Shown: positions 45,945-56,889 of the stretch, piece after piece
Layout of the letters: the number at the start of each line of letters is the position of its first letter
Numbering within the stretch: position 1 is the first letter of the stretch
NCBI GenBank assembly: GCA_947462335.1
Contig: OX381705.1
Span: 45,026,175-45,090,174, forward strand
Length of the DNA stretch: 64,000 nt
Direction of reading: 5' to 3'
DNA from: Harmothoe impar
Taxonomy: Eukaryota; Annelida; Polychaeta; Phyllodocida; Polynoidae
Position numbers and translations under genes: made by a program
The notes under the pieces: model-generated
The model's input: only the letters and a program-made list of their open reading frames with translations
What the model was told of the DNA's origin: nothing
Database searches by the model: none

Positions 45945-47606
45945 TTATTTAGTGTACACTCCTTTCCTCTGAGCATATTCGTCTGGAGCAGCCGGGCGAA
46001 CTCTGCGCTGCTGTGCCTGTTGTGCACAGCGTGCACCAGCGTCACTGTAATCACACTGTACTTTAGAAACTCTTGTATAGTTCCATTTCTCCCCATCTAT
46101 AATAACACAATTACCTTGAATGTCAGTAACCCTTCTTGGTACCAAACAACCTATATCCCCTTTTAAAAGAGGATTCCTGATTTTGACATGATCCCCGACA
46201 CAAATATTATGGGCCTGTACTTTAGGCCTGTATGCAGCTTGATAACCCTGAACTTTGTCTTTCTGAAATGTCTGACTTGTAAAGTCATGTCCTGTCGTCT
46301 CCTGTAGTTTGTTCACCGTATGAGTGTAGCTACTGCCAGTGCCACCCTGTGTATGGCCTACACTTTTACACTTGGTTGCATTTTCCTCCGTACTCAAAGT
46401 ACTCTGAACAATACCCGGAACTGTATGTTGTAGGTGCAGCATTGGGACTGGTGCTTTTCGCACACTGCGTTGAATGGAAGATGTATTGTCCCTGTGCTCC
46501 ACATGTGGTTCAGAGCCTGCCACCGTATTACTGACTCCTCCTCCAAGTACACTTGTATACTGATCACTGACCTGAGGAGGAGTCTGAAGGACTGGCTGCA
46601 TTTGTGTAGAGTCAAGTAGAACAGATAATTTCCCTTGCGTCGGCCAACCAAGAATGGCGGTCCCCTTCTCTGACACGTACACCTTCTCTAAGGTGAACCG
46701 CCCATTGTGCTCTATGGTAGCCATGAAGTAGCCTAGCATTGGAATTGGTGCGCCTCCGTACCCACTTGGGCAGATATCGCTTTCATGCAGTTCGTAGTGC
46801 GAATATAGGCCTAAGTACAATGGCTCTGGAATGATTGTAAACATAGAACCAGAGTCCACGAGGACACGTACTGAAATACCTTGTATGAGTATAGTGCACC
46901 TTGGCATTGGAGTTGTACCCATTGAACTCACACTATACACCATCTCCTGAAGGTCATCATCAATTTGATTCACTTTTTCATTTAACCCTGTAGGTTGACT
47001 GTACTTTGTTTTCTCTGGATGGATTCCTGAACCTGTAAACTTGCTGTCCATCCTACTTACATGTAGAGAAGCACTCTCTAGTCTCCTGGCAATCTGAAGG
47101 GCTTGCTCTAGATCTAGGTCTTCTTCCGAATAGAGTCTCTCCCTAATTGTATGACTACTGATCTTCTCTATGAGCTGATCACATACAGCCTCATCCAGAA
47201 AAGCACCAAAGTCACAAGTAGATGCTAGGTCCCTGAGAGCAGCAACATATTCACTGATTGTCTCATCTGGCAATTGTCTTCTGTCTCTAAAAATTGCCCT
47301 CTCTGACCTTTTATGCTTTGAAGATTTGAACTCCTTTTCCAATTTTAATTTGGCCTTATCTAAACCAGAAGTTCCTGCCGGGTAGTTTGTAAGTTCCTTC
47401 AATTTTGCATACCTCCTCTGACCTTCAACGCCCAAATAATGTAGTAGGATGCATACCTTTCGTTTCATTGGCACTTTGTCAATGTCAGGGGAAGCTTGTA
47501 GAAAATTATCGAACAGTCCGATCCACTCTTCCCATGGAATTGGAGGCCTCCCTGACTCATTGAGAAACTTTGGAATGGGGTCAAGAGGAATGTAAACAGC
47601 AGCCAT
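45945..47606 (-). CDS. Gag-protease fused to an integrase C-terminal tail
   Basis: 553 aa, ATG at 47606. Residues 1-185 are a retrotransposon Gag (PWEEWIGLFDNFL, then IFRDRRQLPDETISEYVAAL and the helical LEQALQIARRLE end). No zinc knuckle follows. A retropepsin-type protease has VLVDSGSMFTIIP (DSG at 251-253) and ILGWP as flap-side motif. After a variable linker, residues about 470-517 (VGDHVKIRNPLLKGDIGCLV onward to WNYTRVSKVQ) match the C-terminal beta domain of Gypsy integrases. RT, RNase H and the integrase core are missing, yet the frame is open throughout. It probably arose by an internal deletion that stayed in frame and was then maintained. Confidence 0.85.
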   Translation of the reverse strand: MAAVYIPLDPIPKFLNESGRPPIPWEEWIGLFDNFLQASPDIDKVPMKRKVCILLHYLGVEGQRRYAKLKELTNYPAGTSGLDKAKLKLEKEFKSSKHKRSERAIFRDRRQLPDETISEYVAALRDLASTCDFGAFLDEAVCDQLIEKISSHTIRERLYSEEDLDLEQALQIARRLESASLHVSRMDSKFTGSGIHPEKTKYSQPTGLNEKVNQIDDDLQEMVYSVSSMGTTPMPRCTILIQGISVRVLVDSGSMFTIIPEPLYLGLYSHYELHESDICPSGYGGAPIPMLGYFMATIEHNGRFTLEKVYVSEKGTAILGWPTQGKLSVLLDSTQMQPVLQTPPQVSDQYTSVLGGGVSNTVAGSEPHVEHRDNTSSIQRSVRKAPVPMLHLQHTVPGIVQSTLSTEENATKCKSVGHTQGGTGSSYTHTVNKLQETTGHDFTSQTFQKDKVQGYQAAYRPKVQAHNICVGDHVKIRNPLLKGDIGCLVPRRVTDIQGNCVIIDGEKWNYTRVSKVQCDYSDAGARCAQQAQQRRVRPAAPDEYAQRKGVYTK

Positions 47607-48825
47607 GGTGAGTGTAGAAGTTTACTGCCAATGTACCTGTAGTCGTGACACAGTAGCACTTTACTGCAGCCTGTATTCCTAATAAACACTTGTAGTACTG
47701 CAATGTTTATGTGTATCAGAATGCTGGCAGGAGATCACTCCAAATGTAGGCTACACCCAGTCCGACAGCATGGGTATCAATCAGATATCAGCAAACCTAT
47801 ATCACCATATGTATTGAAATGTAGCACACAGTGTAGGCTTGATTCTGGCACTGTAATTTGCCCCACAAAATCCTGATTGTACATGGAACAACTGTATCCT
47901 GCAGTTAGTAGGCCTAGTGTAAGCCTAGTGAGCACTGGAATTGTACATGTAGTCGTATGTAGCACTGTAGACCTACTACCTGTGCACTGTAGACGTAGGC
48001 CCTATGTAGCACTGTAGACCTACTACCTGTGCACTGTAACCACCTGGAGATGAGTTCACAGGGAATTTAGGTGGAAACTTAACTGACTGAGTGGAAACCA
48101 TGCAAATGTAACCGTAGTCTGTAGCCTCACTACTGGAACTTAGAAAGCAATTGAACTTGAAACACCCACAGGAACTGATTCTGGGGTTGTAGCTCACTGA
48201 AATATGTAGGCCTAGCCTGTACCATTGCCGTGTTGTATTGCATTTGTACCGTAGGCCTGGATCAATGTCGGCAGCAATCACTAAATGTAGGTCTACCTGA
48301 CACAGCTGATTGTAGAACAGCTATTGCCCTTGGGCTTGTTTGCACAATTGCATGTATATTGTAGTGATGGAAGAATCCGAACAGCAGCACCTTCATGTAC
48401 CTCAAACCATCTCTGTAGTAGGACGATCTGTGTCAGCTGATCCCTAAAGTTCCTGCCACACAGTGCTATCCTGTAGAGTCGACTCAGACATGATCAGTGT
48501 CACTCACTTAGATTGTACACTGTACTAGGCAGTGGTCAGTATAGGACTTATCCACCCTCTCTATGCGTATTGGAGGGTAGTACAATGTGTAGTGAATCGT
48601 AGACTGTAACAGCATAGGCAGTACGGTACCATAGACATAGTAATACTAGTAGTACCAGTAGATTATAACTCTGCATTGAACTTGTATGGAAGTACGTGTA
48701 TTGGCCATTTTAGAGGGAAAGTGCATCACTTCACTCACCGAATCTGGCACTGAAATACGCTGACAAGCACTGAATTACACTTCCCAGCAAAGCACAAGCG
48801 TAGATTCGTCTATCCCGTCGCCATT
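47607..48825 (-). other. Leader of the non-autonomous element
   Basis: No long ORF. Contains a short direct duplication (TAGCACTGTAGACCTACTAC, about 47960-48040) and many TGTAGG words. Possibly holds packaging signals. Confidence 0.5.
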
Positions 48826-48986
48826 TGATGTATCTTGTATGTATAGAACATGTATAAAGTGTAGTTATTGAAGGAAGAACACAGAATACGATGTAGATCG
48901 TTCACCGGCCGGAAGTCGGACCCTGTCACTTGTTCCCACGTTTATTCACCAGCGAGGTTACCCGGTTGGTTTCCCGCGTCACCACA
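48826..48986 (-). repeat. 5' LTR of the non-autonomous element
   Basis: 161 bp, paired with 45569-45729. Followed on the plus strand by the duplication AAATA. Confidence 0.92.
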
Positions 48987-49044
48987 AAATACCACCAAAT
49001 TCCGATACCTGACGCAATTCTTGAGAAAAAGAAAACTAAGATTA

Positions 49045-51990
49045 CTCAATTCAATTCAATTCAAAGCTTTATTTCAGACTCAGTTGAGTTACAAAAGGTC
49101 CATAGGATCATGAAAAAACACAGTTGACAAAAACATGTTATGCAACAACAAAAAACACAAAAAAACAATAAACATTTAGACAAAAACGGTTAAATCTGTG
49201 GAGCATCAAAGTGAATGTACAGATCTCGATACCAGCATCTCCATATAGGTGAGCTGTATTGGGTATCACTTGTGGGGTCCACCAACCCTTTGATCAGCCC
49301 ATTACCTGACCGTTTTAGTCAACACATAAAGCTATATATCAATCGTCTAATGGTAGCACCACATGTAGGGAGACCACAAATAGCAAAAGTTTCTCCAGCC
49401 CTAGCAAATCTTGGTATAGCAAGTAACATACGCAGTACGTCATTGTAGGCAACAGTTAGCTTCCGCATTGAGGCCCTATTGTATTTACACCATAACTGTG
49501 CTGTATACAGAGGTGTACAGTATGCACTAAACAGCTGTATTTTTACATCTATGTTGCACATATGGAACTTTCTAATGAGCATGTTCCCTTGTGCATATAG
49601 CACCCGTCGCTGACACAGAATGTCACCATCATCCTTGAGTGTATTGGAAATAATATGGCCAAGGTACTTGACCTCTTCACATTCATTGAGCTTTGTATCA
49701 TTTAGAGTGAAAACAGGCACTCTCATCTGTTTGTCTAAAGGTGACCGAACTATCATTAAAACACTTTTCAGTGGATTATATTTAATATCATTGTCTATAC
49801 CGTATTGACCACAGACGTGCAATAAAGTTGACAAACCACGACTGGCAGGAGTAAATTTATATTACCAAATCATCAGCATACATCAAGTGATTGACAACGT
49901 TTGGTCCATTCATGCAACCTGTATTACAAGCATTAAATTTTAGTTTAGATGATAAATCATCCATATATATGTTAAAAAGGTGAGGAGAGAGAATACCCCC
50001 CTGCCTAACACCATTTCCAACAGTAAATTCGGCAGAAACAGCACTGCCCCATCTAATAGATACTTTCTGAGAGGTATACCAGTAAACTAGTATTCTAACA
50101 ATTTACCCAGCTACTCCTCGGGTCACCAGCTTACCAAACAGTTTGGCATGGTTGACCCTATCAAATGCTTTAGAAGCATCCAGAAAACACATAAACATAG
50201 AGGCATTAAGTGATCTGTACTTTAGAATTAGCTCCTTTAGTGCATAAATAGACATATCAGTGCCATGTTTCTTTTTGAACCCAAATTGGTTATCATGAGT
50301 GACAATGTAATCTTCTATTCTTGATAACAGAACCATTTCCAGTATCTTGGACAGAATACTTGCCAGAGCTATAGGGTGATAATTATCTTTACTACTTATT
50401 TTCCCAGTCTTGTTTTTTATCACAGGAACCAGTATTACGGCCAATATATTATCTGGAAGTGAACCATCCACCAAAAAACCAGTAAGGCAAGAGGACAGCA
50501 TCTCTAACAAACATTGACTAGAGTATTTTAAATGCTCTGCATATATTCCATCAGCACCACAAGATTTATTCTTGTCTAATTTGTTGTCATAAGTCATAGC
50601 TTATGGCGCGATAAAGCAATGGACTGTGTCGCCCCCTAGAGGGTGTAGGAGGAGTGAGGTTACTAGTTCTTAGAACCCCTCACAGATGGCGCCACCCCTG
50701 GTGAGCCCGGGACAATTTGAAGCAGTGAGTCAGTAGCAACCCGCAGCTGACCGACGAACATTGTAGCAGTGTAAAATTCTTTTTTTTGTTTGTTTGTTTA
50801 CCTTGTATGGCAGTAGGAGTATTCCCGGCAGTAGACCGTGAATAAACGCCCAACTTCATTAGAGCATCGTGTTCCCTTATCATTGACTAAAGCATTCAGG
50901 TTTATTAATAATATTATGTTGTATTTCCTCAACCGAGATTCTCACCTCATCAGAGTAGGCGATCCCATAATCTATATTCTGACATCACTTTTAACACTGT
51001 TGAACAAATTCGCATAATGTTGCTTCCATAGGTCAGCAATATTCCGTTCCCCTACTATCCCATCAATATTGGTTGGGAGTGGGGTTTTACTATTGTTGAG
51101 GGACTTAACTTTCTTCCAAAAGGAGTCAACATCCTTCTGCATTAGACTCAGCTAGAGAGTCCCGGCGCATAGTGTCCTCATGCCTCTTTATGAATCTGAG
51201 GGCATATTTGAACCTAGCATTCGCATTCTTCTTCATATCGAGCAAGGGACCATGTTGAGGTTTTCCAGCTTCCCTCCATATACTAAAGGCATTTTGCACA
51301 TTGACATATTTCTACAGGATAACGCATCTACAGGCCATTGTAAAGCCTGGAGACATGTATCAGATTTTAGGCAATATTCCTCGATATCACTTGGTAGTAG
51401 GCGAGACCAGTTAGGACCCATCTTCCTATAATCATTTGTGGAATCAGTCATAGTAGGAATAATATCAACATTAATATACATAGCCACTGGCATATGGTCA
51501 GTAGTTGCTAGTGCGTAGTTAACCAGTACTTTATCTAAAGCTGCGTCAGCATCTTCAGAACTAATACAATGATCAAGCCATGAAGTCGTGTGCCACGCAT
51601 CACTAACGTAGGTAAAAGTGTCTTTAGGTAGCCTTTTCTTAGTAGACAAGACTAGACCAGTTTCCTCACAAAAAGTATGCAGATAATCACTAAACACTGA
51701 GGGCACCTTGGATATATCTGCATTAAAGTCTCCAACTACATATATGTATACACAAGTCGTATTGAGACCCTCTATGATAGCACCAAGTTCGGCCAAACGT
51801 TCTACATATAACTCATCATTTTCTCTTGACTGATAGGCCATATAAATATTGATGATTGCGATTTTTCTCTTCTCATTTTCAATTTCAATACCAATTGCCC
51901 AGTCCTTATCTAATCTTAATTCAGATATATGAGATTCATAGCTAATGTTCCATAAAATTGCAACACCACCTGAGATTCTACCTTGGACGA
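49045..51990 (-). pseudogene. Degenerate LINE with endonuclease and reverse transcriptase
   Basis: Reading on the minus strand from about 51990: endonuclease (ISGGVAILW, then VVGDFNADI, SWLDH, TTDHMPV), linker (VDSFWKKVKSLNN), RT (KNKSCGADGIYAEHLKYSS, QFGFKKKHGTD, FLDASKAFDRVNH, a YADDLVI motif near 49870) and a C-terminal part (EEVKYLGHIISN). Several frameshifts and stops separate the pieces, and about 0.3 kb of foreign sequence interrupts it at 50.6-50.9 kb. The 3' end is TTGAA-type tandem repeats at 49045-49066. The missing 5' end and the 3' microrepeat suggest a CR1/L2-like element. Confidence 0.8.
50600..50900. mobile_element. Insertion in the LINE, solo-LTR-like
   Basis: Separates RT segments of the LINE. 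It contains TGTCGCCCCCTAGAGGG near its left, GATGGCGCCACCCC, and GTGAATAAACG near its right, a composition common in LTRs. Clear target duplication and exact ends could not be fixed. Confidence 0.35.
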
Positions 51991-51994
51991 ATAT

Positions 51995-52181
51995 ACATAC
52001 CGGTCCAACTCATTATCATGAATTTGGATCATCGACTCTAGATCATGTCTACACGAACAGTACAAAGGTCATGAGTCAAAGGCTTATAACAAATACGCTC
52101 AGTGATCATACTCCCCTATATGTCGTTAGAAATCATCACAGTATTGTAAAAACACAGAAGAAACTGAAGGGGAGAAGTTAA
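51995..52181 (+). pseudogene. Fragment of a second LINE endonuclease
   Basis: The plus-strand frame reads STLDHVYTNSTKVM followed by NTLSDHTPLYVV, the C-terminal endonuclease signature (LDHVY..SDH.P). It abuts the 5' end of the minus-strand LINE head to head and is a different family. Confidence 0.55.
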
Positions 52182-52489
52182 TCCAAACAGCAGGGCTGGC
52201 CGAGTGACACAAACAAAGAAATGGAGTGTCAGTTTACTTCCTCTGGTAGCCCTGGTTCCTCTGTCTGACCACTTTATAGCCATCTTGACCATTTTCAGAA
52301 ATAAGCTGGCATCATGCACAATCCCGTTATTAAATTACCTATCATATGTGTATCATGTAGGTCCCTATGGCCTTCTAACATAATCCAAACATCAAGACTG
52401 GCCCACCATCGCAACCTTATATGTGTGCCCATCTACTCAGTGGCCTCTCTCTGACCGCTTTTAACCCCTTCCACGCGGTAAGCCAATAT

Positions 52490-53975
52490 ATTGCACAAAA
52501 TTGCAGGAATCCTCTCTCTGACCAGTCAGACAGAGGAACATATTTTCCTCTGTCTGACCACTTTTTTATACATTAATCAGATGATAATCCTGAAATTCCA
52601 TGCATCATGGGTAAAGTTTGTTTCTTCCTGAATAGAACACCAATATGTTTTTCAATTGACATTGATAGAAATAGGAAAGAATAGTACTGGCTGGCAGTAG
52701 AGCCTAATAATAGAATTCCTCTCTCTGACCGTTCAGACAGAGGAATTTTCCTCTGTCTGACCACCTTATTACACATTGATCAAATGACAATTATGAAATA
52801 CCATCAATCCCATTAGCATAATGTAGTGTACACATGGACAGATGAGGCATGTTGGAAAGTGTATGCACTTAAATTTAAATGGATACTATGGTGGGCTACT
52901 CAGGAGAAATACGGAACTTTTGTGAACATTTTAGACTGCTGGAAAGTGAAAAAAGAGAGAAGATCTCAAATTTCAAGGTGCCGAGAAGGAAGAATGAGAT
53001 GCATCATTGGCAAAGTCTGTTTCTTCCTGAATAGTACATCAATATGTCTTTCAATTGACATTGATAGAAATAGGAAAGAATGATACTGGCAGGCAGTAGA
53101 GCCTAATAACAGAATTCCTCTGTCTGACCGGTCAGACAGAGGAACTATTTTCCTCTGTCTGACCGCTTTTTTACACATTGATCAAATGACAATTATGAAA
53201 TACCATCAATCCCAATAGCATAATATAGTTTACACATGGACAGATGAAGGATTTGGTTAATTTTATGGACCGAAATTTCCATTAACATATATGGCAGGTT
53301 TCTCAGGAGAAACAGGCAAAGTTTGGAAATAACTTAGACTGCTAGAAAGTGAAAAAAATGAGAAAAATCTCAAATTTCAAGGTGCCTGGGAAGGAGGAAT
53401 GAGATGCATCATGACAAAAGTGTTTTTTTCCTGACTAGTATATTGATATGTCTTCCAGTTGACATTGATAGAAATAGGAAAGAATAATACTAACTGCCAG
53501 TAAAGCCTTACATAATTATTCCTCTCTCTGACCAGTCATACAGAGGAACAACTTTCCTCTGTCTGACCGTTTTTTTACACATCAGTCAAATGACAATTAT
53601 GAAATACTATCAATCCCAATAGCATAATGTAGTTTACAAGTTGGCAGATGAGGGATTTGGGTAATGGTATGGACAAAAATCTCCATATATGCATATATGA
53701 CAGGTTACTCAGGAAAAAAATGCGAAGTTTGAAAATATTTCAGACTGCTAGAAAGTGAATAAAATGGAACAAAAACATGGAAAATGTCATATTTCAACTT
53801 GTCCAGGAAGAAAGAATGGGACGCATCATGGGTAAAGTGGGGTTTTTTCTGGATAGTATATTAATATGTCCTCCAACTGACATTGATAGTGATAGGAAAA
53901 TATAATACAGGCTGCCAAGAGAGCCTTAAACTAAAATTCCTATGTCTGACCGGTCAGACAGAGGAACGGTCATCA
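52490..53975. repeat. ~400-bp satellite with central palindrome
   Basis: The palindromic block starts at 52508, 52717, 53115, about 53519 and 53937, giving intervals of about 209, 398, 404 and 418 bp; the first unit has lost half its length. At 53115-53144 it is a perfect 30-bp palindrome with half-site TTCCTCTGTCTGACC. Each block is followed by a second TTTCCTCTGTCTGACC half-site. Spacer sequence (ATTGACATTGATAGAAATAG) is conserved between units. Confidence 0.85.
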
Positions 53976-54239
53976 ATATAGTCATCTTGCAATGGTTGGC
54001 ATGGCTGCCATAGACATATATAACTACAACCAACCATCCAGTAGTGTCCATCCACACCTCTAGTATACAAATATAAGAGTATTTGACAATATACCAAATT
54101 CACTCTGGGCACCCCCCAGCACCTGAGTTGCATCACGTTCATGAGAATCAGTGCAGCATGACCCTCCTCTTTACTCCTGTACTCCAACCCTGCCCACTCC
54201 CCTAGTCCCTCACTCCCTGCTCTTAGTGGTTGGGGCACT

Positions 54240-56785
54240 TTGTTGGTATAGGTCTTATGGTGCAAGCTTGGGGCCCCTTAGGTCATGAAGTGAAAGGAAG
54301 GTGCCAATTCACTGGTATGGGTCTTGTAGGGGCCCCGCATGTTTTTGGGTAGGCCATATGATCCAAGAAGGGGACCGTATTGGTCATACAGTGCAAGGTA
54401 GGGACCCCTTTTTTGGATAGGGCATATGGTGCAAGGAGGGGAACCCATGGGGCATATATGGTCTAGGGTACAGGCCCTTAATAGCGTATGGGTGCTATGG
54501 TGGAAGTGCTCGGGAGGGGACCATATGGGCCTCCTTGTTATAATAGGCCATTTGGTGCAAGAAGGGGACCATATGCGTCATATATGGTGCAAGGTAGGGG
54601 CCACTTTGAGGAAATGGGTCCTATGGTGCAAGGTGGGGACCCCCTGGGTCATATGGTGCAAGGTAGGGGCCATTTTGAAGGAATAGGTCATATGATGCAA
54701 GGTGGGGACCCCATCCCAGTGGGCACAGAACGTTGAATCAACATTGATAAAGGGTTGTCAATGTTGATCCAATGTTGATTCAACATTGATTCAACATTGA
54801 ACAGTATTTTGTGCCCACTGGGATGGGTCATATGGTGCAAGGTAGGGGCCAGTTTCCTGGTATGGGTCCTCTGGTGCAAGGTTGGGACCCCTCAGGCCAT
54901 ATGGTGCAAGAGAGGGGCCACTTTCCTAGAATAGGCCCTATGGTGCAAGGTGGGGACCCCATGGGTCATATGGTGCAAGGTAGTGGCCAGTGTCCTGGTA
55001 TGGGTCCTCCGGTGCAAGGTGGGGACCCCTTAGGCCATATGGTGCAAGGTAGGGGGCAGTTTCCTGGTATGGGTCCTCTGGTGCAAGGTGGAGACCCCAT
55101 GGGCCATATGGTGCAAGGTAGGGGCCAGTTTCCTGGTATAGGTCCTCTGGTGCAAGGTGGGGACCCCTCAGGCCATATGGTGCAAGGTAGGGGGCAGTTT
55201 CCTGGTATGGGTCCTCTGGTGCAAGGTGGGGACCCCTTAGGCCATATGGTGGGCCAGTTTCCTGGTATGGGTCCTCTGGTGCAAGGTGGGGACCCGTTAG
55301 GCCATATGGTGGGCCAGTTTCCTGGTATGGGTCCTCTGGTGCAAGGTGGGGACCCCTCAGGCCATATGGTGCAAGGTAGGGGGCAGTTTCATGGTATGGG
55401 TCCTCTGGTGCAAGGTGGGGACCCCATGGGTCATATGGTGCAAGGTAGGGGCCAGTGTCCTGGTATGGGTCCTCCGGTGCAAGGTGGACAACCATGGGCC
55501 ATATGGTGCAAGGTAGGGGGCCCCGATGTTGGGATAGGCCATATGCTGCACAGGGTGGACCATATGGGTCACATGTTGCAGGGTAGGGGCCCTCTTGTTG
55601 AGATAGGCTATATGGTGCAAGGAGGGGACAATATGGGTCATATGGTGCAAAATAGGAGCCACTTTCCTGGTGTGGGTCCTATGGTGCAAGGTGGGGACCC
55701 CATGGGTCATATGGTGCAAGGTAGGGGGCACTTTACTGGTATGGGCCCTATGGTGCAAGGAGGGGACCGAGTGACCCATATGGTGCAAGGTAGTGGCCAG
55801 TGTCCTGGTATGGGTCTTCCGGTGCAAGGTGGGGACCCCATGGGCCATATGGTGCAAGGTAGGGGGCCCCGATGTTGGGATAGGCCATATGCTGCACAGG
55901 GTGGACCATATGGGTCACATGGTGCAGGGTCAGGGCCCTCTTGTTGAGATAGGCTATATGGTGCAAGGAGGGAACCATATGGGTCATATGGTGCAAGGTA
56001 GGAGCCACTTTCCTGGTATGGGTCCTCTGGTGCAAGGTGGGGACCCCTTAGGCCATATGGTGCAAGGTAGGGGGCAGTTTCCTGGTATGGGTCCTCTGGT
56101 GCAAGGTGGGGACCCCATGGGCCATATGGTGCAAGGTAGGGGCCAGTTTCCTGGTATGGGTCCTCTGGTGCAAGGTGGGGACCCCTCAGGCCATATGGTG
56201 CAAGGTAGGGGGCAGTTTCATGGTATGGGTCCTCTGGTGCAAGGTGGGGACCCCATGGGTCATAATAGGATGGTGCAAGGTAGGGGCCAGTGTCCTGGTA
56301 TGGGTCCTCCGGTGCAACCATGGGCCATATGGTGCAAGGTAGGGGGCCCCGATGTTGGGATAGGCCATATGCTGCACAGGGTGGACCATATGGGTCACAT
56401 GTTGCAGGGTAGGGGCCCTCTTGTTGAGATAGGCTATATGGTGCAAGGAGGGGACCTAAGAGTCATATGGTGCAAGATAGGAGCCACTTTCCTGGTGTGG
56501 GTCCTATGGTGCAAAGTGGGGAACCCACAGGCCATATGGTGCAAGGTAGGGCCCAGTTTCCTGGTATGGGTCCACTGGTGCAAGGAGGGGACCCCATGGG
56601 TCATATGGTGCAAGATAGGAGCCACTTTCATTGTATGGGCCCTATGGTGCAAGGAGGGGACCGAGTAACCCATATGGTGCAAGGTAGGGGCCAGTTTCCT
56701 GGCATGGGTCCCATGGTGCAAGGAGGGACCATATGGGTCATATGGTGCAAGGGAGGGACTGGGTGCTATGGTAAAAGGAGGGGAC
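54240..56785. repeat. 69-bp minisatellite (TATGGTGCAAGGT)
   Basis: A 69-bp unit made of two similar half-units, each with TATGGTGCAAGGTGGGG or CTCTGGTGCAAGGT, repeats about 30 times and is diverged at both ends. A longer higher-order block with GGCCCCGATGTTGGGATAG occurs at 55.52, 55.86 and 56.34 kb. As 69 is divisible by three, long open frames appear on both strands (for example a 23-residue repeat at 54811-55947); they are not genes. Confidence 0.9.
54715..54822. mobile_element. 108-bp MITE (CCCAGTGGGCACA ends) in the minisatellite
   Basis: Starts CCCAGTGGGCACAGAA and ends TTTTGTGCCCACTGGG, with GTTGAATCAACATTGA words inside. The interrupted minisatellite gives the empty site (ACCCCATGGGTC), so AT is duplicated on both sides (54713-54714, 54823-54824). 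A 2-bp AT duplication is consistent with ISL2EU-type elements; this assignment is tentative. Confidence 0.85.
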
Positions 56786-56792
56786 CCTATGT

Positions 56793-56886
56793 CAACGTTT
56801 TTCTAAGGCTCTTTAGTATGGCATAACGTTATGTAAAGTTTAAAACGTTATTTTGACGTAAAATAACGTGTTTTTTTTTAGCTGGG
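56793..56886. mobile_element. Truncated ACGTTAT MITE
   Basis: Matches the right part of 19973-20119 (CTAAGGCTC, GTATGGCATAACGTTAT, GACGTAAAATAACGT, TTAGCTGGG). Marks the end of the minisatellite. Confidence 0.7.
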
Positions 56887-56889
56887 TAT

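Larger units (their letters stand above)
45569..48986 (-). mobile_element. Non-autonomous Gypsy-type LTR retrotransposon without reverse transcriptase
   Basis: LTRs 45569-45729 and 48826-48986 (161 bp, TG..CA) differ at three positions, all transitions. The flanks carry a perfect 5-bp duplication AAATA (45564-45568 and 48987-48991). Next to the 5' LTR (minus sense, below 48826) is TGGCGACGGGATAGAC, a primer-binding-site-like sequence; next to the 3' LTR is a purine-rich GAAGGGAGATA. The internal region has one ORF and a 1.2-kb leader. Size 3.4 kb. Confidence 0.92.

Noticed and set aside
52490..53975. CRISPR-like spacing of palindromic repeats
   Set aside because: Eukaryotic context, ~400-bp period and conserved rather than unique spacers; this is a satellite.
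54811..56668. ORFs of up to 378 aa with a 23-residue repeat
   Set aside because: Open in several frames on both strands because the minisatellite unit is 69 bp; no start context, splice sites or recognisable domain.
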